The notes beneath the pieces are model-generated. The model saw only the letters and a program-made list of their open reading frames with translations. It searched no databases and was not told the origin of the DNA. The position numbers were made by a program, and so were the translations under genes. Below, in pieces: positions 32,109-43,655 of a stretch of DNA of 64,000 nt. The stretch lies in NCBI GenBank assembly GCA_031308135.1, contig JAHLJT010003656.1:52057665-52121664 (forward strand), in the 5' to 3' direction. Within the stretch, counting starts at the first letter, position 1; every line of letters starts with the position of its first letter. Source of the DNA: Acheta domesticus (taxonomy: Eukaryota > Arthropoda > Insecta > Orthoptera > Gryllidae).

Positions 32109-33287
32109 ACTACTACTCTGATCGTTGTGAAAATTGCAACACTAAGAAGGAAACATACTATTACAATGAAATGTATACCACAGATTAGGAATATCACAAT
32201 ACACAAATGATTAGAACTACAGAACTGTACCTGAATTTTGACCTTGAGTATTTAGTACGGTGTGAAGCCACCACGCGCTGCCATCAGAGCCTCCATACGT
32301 CCTGGCACGGATTGAAAGAGCCTGGATATGCTGCTGGAGAACACACTGCCACTGCAGGAGGGCCAGAATGAACAAGTTGCTGACCGATCATATCCCAGAC
32401 ATGTTCGATGGGCGATATGTCAGGCGAACGTGCGGGCCAGGGAAGCAATGGTTCTTTGCAAAACACTTCCACATGCCTTGCTACATGATGTCGGACATTG
32501 TCCTGCTGAAATATGGCATGTGGATCTGCTTGGAGTAGGGGCAGTCACGACCCTGCGGGGGCTACCACCCCACACAATGACTTTGTTCCAGAGTGCATCT
32601 TGGCCTTTATTCCCACCTTCCGCCGCCGCGCTGGTATCCGGATTCCGCTGGAACGCAGTTTGCCCTCGCGTCAGCCTCCCCATTTAGTGCCTGAGGGGAG
32701 CCGCCCTGGCAGCTCAGAGCTACTAGCTATCCGGGCTAGTACCGCAGTCCAAACAATGCGCCTCTCTCAAACAAGTCCCTCCCCTATGTCCAGAGTATTG
32801 GGCCACTGCCACGACGAAGCCGAAAGCCCAACGGGGACCACCGGACTGAGGTTTTAGCGACTTGGGGCCGCCTTCCCGTCTCCTCATTGCCGACATCTTG
32901 AGTCTAATGATGTGAGTATCGTCAGAACCATTGCTACCCGCCCCGTTTGAGACGCAATGTCACGGTATGACAAACTCGCCTCCCGGAGCCCAATCATTCT
33001 GTCTCGTTCGCACTCACTCAGATGTGATAGTGTGTTCTTTGGCGTCAACGAGGCATGCTAGCACTTTCTTGCCGTTTCCACGTCGTCCTTGACGGCTCTA
33101 CACCCACCAGGTGTGACGTAACTCCGACCTGAACTGTCGCACAAAAGAGGGCACTGCTTGGCCAATGAGGACGTCATCTCTATGCAAATGTAATCCCTTC
33201 TTATGGATACACTATTCTATACATCCACCGATTTTTAAGTCATTCCCACCATTGCTTGGGATGTTGCAATTTTGACAAACAGCAGTG
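32109..33287 (-). mobile_element. Tc1-like transposon, degenerate, interrupted by the jockey element
   Basis: Minus-strand fragments of a DD34E-type transposase are visible. A QQDN motif (near 32503) is followed by the stretch LPWPARSPDISPIEHVW (32400-32460), with three fewer residues than normal between the Asp and Glu, and then a decayed C-terminus (32284-32350). The segment 32590-32900 is rearranged. The right end has TGTTGCAATTTTGACAAAC then CAGCAGTG and TA (33288-33289). The left end has TTGTGAAAATTGCAACA at 32125-32141, the inverse. The true left tip (CACTACTACTCT, 27462-27473) lies beyond the jockey insertion. No intact coding sequence remains. Confidence 0.8.
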
Positions 33288-33289
33288 TA

Positions 33290-33960
33290 TAATCATCTAC
33301 GCACAGAATTTGACGATTTGTCCAAAGCGTTGGGTAGGGAAGGATAAGGAGGATCTCGAAATGCATTCGTATTTGAATACCTTAAAGCAAAGCCTCAAAT
33401 CTGTTACGGCGTGTTAAATGTTCCAATCAAGCCCAATCCACCCAGCCCGCCTAATACAACCCTCTCGCCCGCCCGATTTCTGCCTGCTCGTCCACACGCC
33501 CAATCCAATCAGTCTGGCCCGCTTAAGCCAACCCTCTAACCCTCTCGTCCGCTCACTCCCCCTCTCCCCCTCTGTCCGTACGTCACTTTCACCCGCGCAA
33601 GCCAACCCGCGCCTCTCCAGCCAGCTCCCTCTCGCGCTGGGCGTCCGCTGCAAGCCACGCACCAAACGGCCGACGCCCCCGCGCCCGCACTTCTCGCGGG
33701 CGGAGAGGCGCGGTTAATTTCCTTCCTCATTTAACAGCGCCGTCTCGTTGCTCCCTTTGCTCCACTGGCGAGCGCGCGCATGTTTATTCAGACTGAAAAT
33801 GACCTTTCGGCGCGGCCAGGCTAATGGCTCCCGCCACACTTTAAACGGCTCGTCTCACTCGGCAGGTGGCGCCCGCGGCTCAAATGCACATGCCGATTAG
33901 GACGACTGAATACTGACGTGGCCGCCATTAAGCGTGTTATGCCAGCAGTGCAACATTATT
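33290..33960. other. Mixed stretch with GC-rich islet (33410-33960)
   Basis: The islet is C-rich (33418-33600), then CpG-dense with interspersed homeodomain-like cores (TTAATTTCC, CTAATGGC, CCATTAAGC) up to 33935. It resembles a regulatory island near the exon-like segment at 34470. No coding sequence was recognised. Confidence 0.4.
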
Positions 33961-34469
33961 TTCATTCATGAACACATACATTGAATTAACAACCTGACAG
34001 GAGCATTTATTTTGACATTATGCTCTGCTTGATGCAAGACTAAGAGATAAAGCGGTTTTACTTAAATTAATGTTTTAAAAAAATATACGACGAAATTGGA
34101 TCTTCTTACTCAACGCCGTATTTGGTTTGTGATACAGTATTCTGTCGCTAGGCGACCTAGGCTCTTTTTTTTCTCTTTTTTTCCCTGCATGGACTACTAA
34201 GTACTCGCTTTCGTGGACGCTGGCAATTGATTCATTGTTGCAAATCTTTTCAGCGAGTTCGCTACAATAATACTGAACTTTTTTAATAATCTTAATTGTG
34301 CATTAATCTGAATGTATTGAACAGTACTTTTGTGATGTGCCTTATTTGCGATTTCAGTAAAGAATAACGTTTGTTAATTAAGTCAGGTTACCTTTAAAGA
34401 AATACCAGTGTAAAATTAGAATTAACGTTATTATCCCATGGTTTCTGAAACTTTCATTTTCTTTTTCAG

Positions 34470-34529
34470 GTACGTTCGACTACAAGAAATTGTTGGTTCA
34501 GATCGCACTTGTAACGTATCTCCTGGGAG
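34470..34529 (+). CDS. Candidate 60-nt internal exon of an unidentified host gene
   Basis: A T-rich tract ending CTTTTTCAG (to 34469) precedes a 60-nt segment followed by GTAAGATATAA (from 34530), good acceptor and donor signals. The length is a multiple of three. Two frames are open: one gives TFDYKKLLVQIALVTYLLG, hydrophobic in its second half and compatible with a signal peptide or membrane segment; the other gives YVRLQEIVGSDRTCNVSPG. Sequence alone cannot choose, and no neighbouring exon was identified. It lies between two GC islets. A chance match of splice signals is possible. Confidence 0.3.
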
Positions 34530-34559
34530 GTAAGATATAATAATAATTTTTTTGATTTT

Positions 34560-34720
34560 GAGCTATTGATTTGCATAAATGTCCGCATTTGTCCTCGTGC
34601 ACTTGTGACGCGCCCCCGGAGGAAGCCACGTGGCCGAGCGGCCGCGCAGAGCGACGGCCGCCGAAGCGCCGGAAATTAAAGCGGCGTTTGCCTGCGCCCC
34701 CCGCCGCCGCAAGCGCTCAG
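34560..34720. other. Small GC-rich islet
   Basis: CpG-dense (AGCGGCCGCGCAGAGCGACG-like) with an AAATTAAAG core, ending at the polypurine array. Confidence 0.4.
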
Positions 34721-34724
34721 AGAC

Positions 34725-35425
34725 AGACAGACAGAGGGAGGGAGGGAGGCTGGGAGAGGCAGGAGAGAGATGTGGGGGAGATGGGAAGGGGAGAGACAAG
34801 AGAGGGAGGAAAGAGATTGGGAGAGGAAAGAGGAGAGGGAGACAAGAGAGGAGAGGTAGGAGAGAGATTGAGAGATGCAGGAGAGAGATTGGGAGAGGAA
34901 GGAGAGGGAGACAAGAGAGGAGAGGTAGGAGAGAGAGGGGAAGGGGAGAGACAGGAGAGAGATTGAGAGATGCAGGAGAGGGAGACAAGAGAGGAGAGGT
35001 AGGAGAGAGATGGGAAGGGGAGAGACAGGAGAGAGATTGAGAGGTGCAGGAGAGGGAGACAAGAGAGGAGAGGTAGGAGAGAGATGGGAAGGGGAGAGAC
35101 AGGAGAGGGAGGAGAGAGATTGGGAGAGGCAGGAGAGGGAGACAAGAGAGGAGAGGTAGGAGAGAGATTGGGAGAGGCAGGAGAGGGAGACAGGAGAGGA
35201 GAGGTAGGAGAGAGATGGGAAGGGGAGAGACAGGAGAGAGATTGAGAGATGCAGGAGAGAGATTGGGAGAGGTAGGAGAGAGAGACGTAGGGGAGATGGG
35301 AAAGGGAGAGACAAGAGAGGGAGGAGAGAGATTGGGAGAGGTAGGAGAGGGAGACAAGAGAGGAGAGGTAGGAGAGAGATGTAGGAGAGATAGGCAGGGA
35401 AGAGAGAGGTGGAAGGGAACGGGGG
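34725..35425 (+). repeat. Polypurine minisatellite with about 74-bp higher-order period
   Basis: About 700 bp of nearly pure purine on the plus strand, built of GGGAGA, GGAGAGA and GATTGGGAGAGG words. The phrase ACAAGAGAGGAGAGGTAGGA recurs at about 34911, 34985 and 35059, a 74-bp spacing, with looser copies afterwards. Long Gly/Glu/Arg-rich (plus) and Leu/Ser/Pro-rich (minus) frames are artefacts. Mirror-type polypurine tracts of this kind can form triplex (H-)DNA. Confidence 0.9.
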
Positions 35426-35429
35426 AGAC

Positions 35430-37425
35430 GGTCGAAGAGCTCCAATAACCCCAGGAGCAGTGTCCACGTCCTCGCTCTTTCTCCTCCTGCGACCGCATTT
35501 TAATTGGCTCCTCGACACGCAAAGAGGGTCTCTCGGACGACAGCCCTTTCTGTTCGTAAAAGGGACAAGGTGTTTGCGACGCACGTCATGACCGAGACGA
35601 CGGCTTTATTAGGAAAGTAACTCCACTTTAAAAAGAATACCGTAACCGTAAAATATGTGAAGGAGAATGGATCAAATGCTGGAAAGGAGAAAAGGGTGGG
35701 CTTATCAATATTTTCTGGTAGCAAGTAGATTTTTGCAGATACTTTTTTAGGTGTGTCCAGTGTCTTGAGGATGAAGTTTGATAATCTTAGAGCATTCATC
35801 AGATGTTATAATTTGTGGATCATTTTAGAGATGCAATTCGCTCGCAATTAGAGATCTTAATTATCAACATTACAATATCTCGATAAGGCCAGTTGTTTAA
35901 GCAGGTAATTTCATTTCGTATAAGAGGCTGAAATATGAGCGCAGAAAGTCCTTCAGATACGTTAAGATAAAGAAGATAAAGAAGAGCAGTATCACTGTAA
36001 AGGAAGAAATAAAAAACACTATGACATTTCGTTGAGTATGCAATGTATTATATTTAATCAATTTAAACATGTAGCTTTTTTCTTTTTCAGTTTTAAAAAG
36101 GCTTGGATACTTTTGTAGTGAGCGACGCTGACTTAAGTCAATGGCTATCGATGAGCTTAAGAGATGTCAGTGGGTTACGTAACTGCAAACATTCGTAGGC
36201 AATGAGTGTTTTAGCAATAGAAAATGGTATTCAAATAATTCTTTAATCAACTTTCAAAAAAAAAACAACTAAGTTTCATAAAAGTGGCAAAATACTGAAT
36301 GTTTATCGATTATAAATTACGTAATTATTAAAAACCTACTAATATCGAAGGCAAGAACAATTTTTTTGGAGCTGAAACATCTACGTTCGTACGTATCATT
36401 GTAATTGCGAATACAAGTAAGGTTCTCTCTTCTCTCTTTTACTTACATTGCTGGTGAGGTCTACGAAGAAGGAGTCTAAACTGAAGAGTACGCACAGCGT
36501 TCGGGGTGATGTGCTCGGAAATCGAAAAGAGACATCGGAGAGAAAAAAGCATCACAAATCATTCTCTTCGAAAGTGTCACCGATGACAAAAGTGGAGCCC
36601 CCTGACACATTGCGGTTTGGCCGGCGATGACTTGCATGAATACACATGAGCGCGGTTATGAGCGGCTGACGAATGGAACGTCAAAGCGACCTCCCACCGC
36701 GTCGCGCCGCGCGGAATACGAACAAAGGACGAACGTGGCGCGCTGCCCCGCGCTCTCGGACACGCGCTATTGATGTTGGCGACATTTGCTCTTCTGTCAC
36801 AAACAATTAATGCGACACACTGGGTTTGACGCATGGAACTTAAGTTGCGCTGGCGAAAGTTATCGCAGACCTCCGTTTTCCTCTTATGTATCAAAATTGC
36901 TTTCTAATCGCACACCATTATTACATTTCATTAACATTGATTTTAAAGAAATAGACGAATAATAGAAATAATAAAGAAACGTTCGTACACGCTTTAGCCG
37001 TACTTTGACAAAGAGCTGTTCTTAATAATTATTCGTAAAATTTCAATTTCTGTCATATATTTGCAAAGATCTCTAATACCGTCCATTTGTTGATCCCCAC
37101 ACTTGTGGTTTTAAGTATCTTTAATCACCATCTTTCAAAGGACGCCTTTCTTAAATACTTGAAGGTGCTTTAAAGAAAGATTTTGCTTATTTCTATGTAC
37201 CTCTTCTTTACAATTTAAATGTGCGGTTAGTCCAAACTCTTTTTGTAAGCACATTGTATTCCAGAGGATAACGTAAAGACCCGCCTATTTCTATAATTAA
37301 AACTTCATACCTTTCATGGATGACTACCAAAAGATTCAGATTTGTATTTTATACCATTGTTAATCGTCGTAACATATCTGGAGTCTTTTTGGACCCCATC
37401 ATCATTACTTTCTTAATATTGTCCT
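35430..37425. other. No recognised gene; small GC islet at 36640-36800
   Basis: AT-rich apart from 36640-36800, which is CpG-rich and ends in ACAATTAATGCG. A TTCTTTTTCAG acceptor-like site (36080-36090) is followed by only 13 open codons. The frame 36448-36630 is Lys/Ser-rich with no domain. Confidence 0.4.
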
Positions 37426-37429
37426 AAAT

Positions 37430-38131
37430 AAAAAAAAAGGCAACAAAAATGAAGTTCAAAATTATCGGCCAATTTCTCTTTTGTCAGTTTTTTCAAAAAT
37501 ATTAGAGAGACTTTTTTATGTGCGAATGGAAACCTTTCTGAATAAACACGACGCGTTTTCAAATTGCCAACATGGATTCCGGAAATCAAAATCTACGGAA
37601 ACAGCCATTTTTTCTTTTCTTAAGGATGTTGCCTCATCATTGGATCAAAACGAAGCAACTATTGGAATATTTTTAGATCTTTCAAAAGCTTTTGACGTCA
37701 TTGATCATAACATTTTACTTTCAAAATTACCTTCGTATGGAATCCGTGGTATTGCTCTAGATTGGCTATGTTCGTACCTTAAACAACGATCTCAGAGAGT
37801 AGAAATACCTTACTGGAATGATGGAACTTTATGTACACACCTTTCCGGTTCTTTGCCAATTGTACGTGGAGTCCCGCAAGGATCGATTTTAGGCCCTATT
37901 CTCTTCCTATTATACGTAAATGACATGCCCTTAGCGATTCGAAACGGAAGAACAGTTCTCTTTGCGGATGATACAAATATTCTTTGCAACAAAGAAACCG
38001 TAAATAGTACAATATCAGACGTTTCAAATTGGTTCCGTAATAACAAATTAAAAGTAAATGAAAATAAAACAGTTTCAATGCAGTTTTCCATATCCATATC
38101 AAATATTTGCTGGATAATTTCAGTCTTCTAG
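37430..38131 (+). pseudogene. Reverse-transcriptase fragment of a non-LTR retrotransposon
   Basis: An uninterrupted stretch of about 233 codons covers the RT fingers and palm: NYRPISLL, then CQHGFRKSKST, FLDLSKAFDVIDHN (motif A), GVPQGSILGPILF (motif B) and FADDT (motif C), ending ISNICWIISVF. There is no endonuclease upstream and no C-terminal domain downstream, so both ends are lost. The sequence is clearly different from the jockey element at 28-29 kb and looks more like the CR1/L2-related type. Open despite truncation, so perhaps not very old. Confidence 0.8.
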
Positions 38132-38134
38132 ACA

Positions 38135-39240
38135 TGCCTTCGTGCACTTATTAAGCAGGTACCAAACTATTTTCACATATTTTCCAGATTTTATTAGTGT
38201 TATTAATTTTTCGTTACATGTGGCTGGTTTGACCTAAGGTACAGCCTGTTATTTTCCCATTCTCATTTCAAATATATTGTCATGAACTTCAAAAAAATGT
38301 GTCTGATACCGTCAATATTTGATTTATCTCAAATAACTTTCATAAACTATAATAAATATTTCTGAAGCATTATGTATCAACAATGGAAGGTGATACGTAC
38401 GGTAGGGGTTATTCTTTATATGAAATATTTGATATGAATAAATTATATTTATTATGTTATTGAAAATAACTTATAAAATGCATACTTATCTGAAATCAAC
38501 CATTTACACCTAGTATGCTGCCGCACACATTCATGTTTATCACTTCCAATCGTCAGAAAAGCTTTGGGGGTCGAAGAAGACCCCAGTTATGGTGCTTGGT
38601 TGTAAATTGCATATATGGTACGACGGAGATGAACACATTATTTCTTCTCTTGTTCCCTTAGTGTCCGTTGCATAACATACTACATCAAACCATAAATCTA
38701 CCACAATTATCGCGAATATAGGTGGGTTGTTGGGAGAGGGGATTTTGGAGCGAAATGAATGTTCTTGCAACATAACGGTAAGATGTTTGGAAGAGCAAGC
38801 GATCCATTGCGAGAATAGGATTATGAAGGAGGATAAAAATCATTTTCAAGGGACATGGAACGATATTGCAGTCAAAAAATTGATTTTGAGTATTTTATTT
38901 TTCATACATCTCCACCACTTTCTCTTTAAATTGGCGTTTGAATTTTGTTGATATTACTCATAATTTTTGTTTATTTATTTATATGAGAAGACCTTTCATT
39001 GCGCTTAGGTGGTGACTTCCAGACTTTTAGATACGTTTATAAGCAAATTCATCGCGCTGACGTTCTGAGAGTTGCATCTTTAAAGGCCAAAGATGATATT
39101 TTTAATAGTACTAAATGTATCATTTTTCAACTTACATTTGCAATAGGAATCTGAAATTTTCAGGAGTTGCTAATAAAGGTCTCCTACATTTACTATTTTT
39201 TTCTGATTACCTTAGTATTATCCATTCTGCAGAACTGCCA
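38135..39240. other. AT-rich stretch, nothing recognised
   Basis: Short frames only. A GGGGTC...GACCCC inverted pair occurs near 38567-38583. Confidence 0.4.
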
Positions 39241-39244
39241 ACTC

Positions 39245-39335
39245 TTTCTCCCAAGCTGGAAAATATGCACTTCACTTCCGGGACTAGTGACTTAAACTGT
39301 TGCCGTGAACGGAAACATTAATCAATAAATGAATG
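39245..39335 (+). mobile_element. SINE-A 3' fragment
   Basis: Carries the 3' block TCCGGGACTAGTGACTTAA and an ATTAATCAATAAATGAATGG tail, matching the copy at 39385-39525 and, more distantly, 42480-42589. The 5' part is missing. Confidence 0.55.
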
Positions 39336-39384
39336 GTTAATGACTCACATTCCCTGACGTGCGCACGGCGAGCGAGAGGTGAGA

Positions 39385-39525
39385 AGGCGGTTGGGGGCAA
39401 AATTCTACGAGTCGGCGCTGGATCTCGCTACCTAGCGGAGGAAGACCACTGCTATGGACCTCCGAGGAAAAACATGCTCTACAGTCACGGGACTGATGAC
39501 TTAAGCACGCTAAACAATCAATGCA
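39385..39525 (+). mobile_element. SINE-A 3' fragment, possible target duplication
   Basis: Contains GTCGGCGCTGGATCTCGCTA, the CCTCCGAGG block, CACGGGACTGATGACTTAA and an AACAATCAATGC tail. ATGGTTAATGACTC (about 39331) and ATGGTTAAAGACTC (about 39525) flank a larger segment and may be a target duplication or may come from the shared tail. Confidence 0.55.
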
Positions 39526-39539
39526 TGGTTAAAGACTCG

Positions 39540-39845
39540 CCTCCATTTGGTGGTGCGCGTCATACGGCCGCGTGGCGGCGCTGGCCGGCGAGCGGGGCGA
39601 GGGAGAGGTCGGCGCGGAGCCGCCTCTTCGTGAGGTGCTTTTGGCGGCGCGGCGGGTGGGCGTGGCCGGGCCCGCGCACCTAACGCGCGCCGCGATTACT
39701 CTGCCGCCGCCGCCGCCGCCGCGGGCTGTTTGCAAAAAGGCGGCGCTCGGCCGAGCAGCGGGCGCTGCGCTGGATACACAGACGCCCCGCCCGGTTCGCC
39801 CAGGCGGTTCTCGGAATCGCTTACGTTTCTTCTCAACGGCTTTGA
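39540..39845. other. GC-rich islet with (CCG)n tract
   Basis: CpG-dense with a CCG run at about 39702-39722. The open frames on both strands are low-complexity. Confidence 0.45.
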
Positions 39846-39984
39846 AAGAAAGCCTTTTTCCTGACGCATTTTAAATGCGTTGTAACGGTTTTTTAATCAT
39901 ACTATTATTTCATGAGATGGATACTTAGATATTTACCTTGGGTGTGCGGAACCTGTTATTTCTGATTAAACACATTTATATAGT

Positions 39985-40858
39985 TTGCTTTGCAGACAAT
40001 TCTAACGGCTCGAAAGTATCGTACTTTATTAAAAAGTGTCTTGCCAAACAGATCATTCAATATTAAAATACACGACACAATATCGGATAAATACAGAATT
40101 TCAGCTGGAGATCCACAAAGTTGTCGATTTTCCAGAATTAACGGATACCGAAATAGCCTTTTTCGCAGATGACACTGCCATCCTTTCACAACATGAACTG
40201 ATTATTGTCTTGGAATGCCTACAAAATGATTAAATTCCTTATTTAAATGGACTGATAATTGGAGCATCCAGATAAACCCAATCAAATCACCATCTAAAAT
40301 TTTCTCGCTTAAAAGATTTATAACCCCTGTTTTAAAAATCAATAACAATCTGGTTAAACAATTACCAACCCGTCAAATACCTAAGAGTCAAATTAGATTG
40401 GAGAGTAACGTTAGAACCACATAGTTTACATTACAAACAATAGCTATGTTTTGCTGAACTTGTCAAACTTTATTCATTAATAAATTAAAACTCAGCTTTA
40501 AGAATATAAAACGGAGTAACAATCTACAAATCTATAATTCGCCCGCCGCTCACCTACGCGTGCTCAATATGGCGAGCTGCTGCAACACACATATTAATAA
40601 ATTAGAAACAATCCAAAACAAATTCCTAAGACGGGTTTCCAAAGCTCCTTGGTATATTCCTAATGCTCAAATCCAAATGGAATTAAATATTCTTTGCATT
40701 AAAGCGTACATAAATAAACTATGGAAACATTTTTATTTAATGCTTGAATCTTGTCCTAGCAAAAGAAATTTCAACCTAGGTCGTACAGCTTATGCACCAT
40801 CCAGGATATTGTCGCGCTATGCAAAAGATCGCTATGAATTCCTAGTGATAAGGTTATA
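39985..40858 (+). pseudogene. Degenerate jockey-like RT relic
   Basis: Fragments follow the order of the jockey element at 27.7-29 kb but on the plus strand: a LPNRSFNIKI ... ISAGDPQS segment (just before motif B), a deletion, then TEIAFFADDTAIL (motif C), WTDNWSIQINPIKS, and the post-RT part with KLETIQNKFLRR, APWYIP, ELNI and RILSRYAKD. Multiple frameshifts and stops separate them. It is a different and older family member than the nearby full-length copy. Confidence 0.8.
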
Positions 40859-40859
40859 A

Positions 40860-42040
40860 ACATTATACGTAATTTTAATAACTTCGTATATGTATATTCA
40901 CAAGTGTGGTATTTTTCTCAATGTACTTTTGTATTAAATGTAAATACGAGTAGGATAAAGAGAATAAAGTATTATATGCATATAGACGGAAACATAAGCT
41001 CAAGTAAGTGTACTTGTGCCCTGATGTATCTGAAGGCGACTTACATTTTTTTTTGCAACCAAGTTTGTGTGCAAGATAACAATGCATTTAGAGCTGCTTG
41101 CCTTGAAATCTTGCATTATCATTACGAAATCATCAGTTTTATACCTGGTGGTAGTTTTGTGATGCATATTTCATCTTTGCAGCAATGTCTAATAACAATA
41201 ATTAGAATTATATTGATTTAAACATTTATTCAAGGTTATATCACACAATCTAGGAAACAACTGTGATATAAACAAAAATAAAAAAAATTTATTTGCTCGT
41301 AGAGCCTTGTTAAATGTGTTTCATGGAACAAAAAAATAGACGAAAGAATGATGGTAATCCTCCAGTAAAACTACACTATAATAAGATAAGATGAAATACT
41401 AGTGATTGTTGCATTGCTTTCTCTGTGCACTTCCTCCGCTTTGGCGCCGCCCTTCTTTTTTTATGTGCGGCAAGTGACGTCAACGCGGTGAGGGGCGGAG
41501 GGGTGGCGCAGTGAGCTGCCGGCCGTGGTCGAGTTGAGACGTTGTGAGTCGCTAGATTGAGACGGCAGGTCTACCCCGCATTTTACTGTGATTTTTAACT
41601 ATATTGCAGTGCACAAGGTTAAGGCAAGAGCCGATCGTTCTCTATATTGCGTCTTGCTCGTCTGTACTACAGAGTTCTTAAGAAGAATATATATGCGCAT
41701 ATTTTCACACAATTGATGTGTTTTTGTCTTTTTTAACTACTTTTAAAAGTGCCTTCCCTGTGTGTGCTGGATGTGTTATTCATGCGGGATACCTCGTGAA
41801 TCAGCGCGGTAATATTCACCGTCAGTTTGGTGTAGAGAAGCTGCACTCGCCTAAATTGTGAACATGTAGTAATGGAGAAGAGTAGTATGCTCCGTAAGCC
41901 ATTGCTGGAGGAGACCTTCAGAAACGTCGCCCACACGTAGATCTTGTGCGGCCTCTTACCCGTCCTCACTGCGCTTGTGCTTTTCGAAGGGGGAGGTTAC
42001 TCCCCCGCGGTGGGCACCTGAGCACTGCCGCTTATCCTAA
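40860..42040. other. No recognised gene; GC patch with CRE-type site at 41430-41560
   Basis: AT-rich, then a short GC-rich patch containing GTGACGTCAACGCGG (TGACGTCA at about 41476) and GGGGCGGAGGGG, a promoter-like arrangement without an identifiable gene. Confidence 0.4.
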
Positions 42041-42055
42041 CCTCGCCTCCCGCGG

Positions 42056-42589
42056 ACGGGGAGAGGGGACTCAGGGCATCAGCTTGTCACTGCAGGGCCT
42101 CTGAACGGGAGGTCCTCTCCCGACGGCGGCAGGATTTTCGACACTAGCTTGTCAGCTAGGTCAAATTCAGTCGTTGTCTGGAGGAGAATTACTGCGGCCG
42201 GCTGCTCTCATCGGTAGTTTTGCGTGGTTTCTCCCATCAATTTTAGGCAAATGCCGGAGTAGTGCCCTAACAAACGGGCCACGGACCGCGCGCGAGCTTT
42301 CCTTCCTTGTTCTACCTTCAGCCCTTACACACTCTTACACTAACATGCACTACACTACGTCACATGCCGGGAGCTGAGACCTCGTCCTGGCTGGGGCGGT
42401 GTCCCGCTGGTGGGAGATACCTGGTTAGGGGAAAACCCCGCTAGTCGACGGTAGGTCGGTGCCGGATTTCACTATCCAGCGGAGAAGAGATCATCGCCAC
42501 CTCCCGAGGTAAAAACACGCCCTACACCCATGGGACTAATGGCCTCTGCAGTTGGCGCGCCCGGAATCACGAATCAATCCATCACTGAA
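42056..42589 (+). mobile_element. SINE-A full-length copy with 11-bp target duplication
   Basis: GCCTCCCGCGG at 42045-42055 recurs exactly at 42590-42600, delimiting a 534-bp element. The head has GACTCAGGGCATC (A-box region), GGTCCTCTCCCG in the B-box position and GGCGGCAGGATTTTCGACAC. The body carries GGCCGGCTGCTCTCATCGG, AACAAACGGGCCACGGACCG and CCCCGCTAGTCGACGGTAGG, and the tail is CACGAATCAATCCATCACTG. The plus frame in the middle is a shadow. Confidence 0.92.
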
Positions 42590-42600
42590 GCCTCCCGCGG

Positions 42601-43104
42601 GTGAACACGAACACCATTGGACTGCCATCGGGGTACGCCGGGGCGCGACACCAAAACACGAGTATTGTAATGCACATCTACCTCAACCTGCGTGCGACCG
42701 TTTCGCCAGTGGCTGCTAACTTTCTGGGTTGGGAGCGGAGCTATTTATGCCGCTCACTCGGGACGTGTTCCTCCTTAATACTCACGAGCGTCCGAGGCCC
42801 AAGCCAAGAGCGGCACTGGCGACCACGCGGGTTATTTCGCCCAGGGGAACGGAACCCTCAACTCGTGGCCTCACTGCAGCCACTTTTGCCATACTCCGAT
42901 TTAAATGGAGTGTTTCTGCAAGGTCACCTGTTGCATGCGGCGGAGACACTTCCAATGGGGAGCTTCAGTTCAAAAAATATAACTCGTTCCGAAGCTCCTG
43001 TTTGGATGACAGTATCTTCGTCTCTCTCCAGCTAGTGACCTCGAATAACAATGTGTCTGCGCATCCAGGCCGGAGATTTCAACCCCCCGCGGGGCTTCTG
43101 CGAC
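42601..43104. other. Between two SINE-A copies; nothing recognised
   Basis: Balanced composition. Plus frames 42601-43035 (144 codons) and 42729-43133 overlap and lack any recognisable domain; splice signals were not evident. Confidence 0.35.
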
Positions 43105-43655
43105 GCATTGCTTCATGGATTGATTGTTCGTGATTGCGGGCGCGTCAACGACTTATATCATTAGTCCCGTCAGTGTAGTGGATGTCTTCTTCGGCAGGGT
43201 GCGGCGATTTTCCTCCGATGGATGCCGAGATTCGGCATCGACCCACCGTCGGCTAGCGGGGTTTTCCTCAACCACACATCTCTCACTAGCGGGGCACCGC
43301 CCCAGCGGAGACAAGCTCTAAGCTCCCGACCGGACTCCCGGCATCTGCGGTAATGTAGTGCATGTTAGTGTAAGTGTGTGTGTGTGTAAGAGGAGAGGAT
43401 AGGACAAGGAAGAGGAAGGAAAGATCGCGCGCGGTCCGTGGCCTCTTTGTTAGTACACTGCTTCGGCATTCGCCTGGTATTGTTTGGAGAAACCAGGTAA
43501 AACTACCGATCAGACCAGCCGGCCGCTAGAATTCTCCTCAAGGCAGAGGCAGAATTCGACCTAGGTATCTGGCTAGTGTCGAAAATCCTTGTACCGTCGG
43601 GAGAGGAACCCTAGGACCTCCCGGTCAGAGACACTGCAGTGACACCACCACAACC
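43105..43655 (-). mobile_element. SINE-A copy, 5' end truncated
   Basis: In reverse orientation it has the tail ATGGATTGATTG, GCGGGCGCGTCAACG, CTAGCGGGGTTTTCCTCAAC, GATCGCGCGCGGTCCG, GAATTCTCCTC, and the head to CTAGGACCTCCCGGTCAGAG. The A-box end is replaced by unrelated sequence. A (GT) run has grown at the TAAGTGTGTGTG position. Confidence 0.85.

Noticed and set aside
32560..32900. Separate repeat inside the Tc1 relic, similar to 44985-45020 (GGCAGCTC-GAGCTA words)
   Set aside because: The similarity is limited to a short stretch and could be chance; kept as rearranged Tc1 sequence.
34563..35584. Leu/Ser/Pro-rich minus frames of 242-319 codons
   Set aside because: They are the complement of the polypurine minisatellite; repetitive and present in all three minus frames.
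36080..36130. Acceptor-like TTCTTTTTCAG with 13 open codons as a terminal exon following 34470-34529
   Set aside because: The phase would fit, but the peptide is too short and unsupported by any family match.
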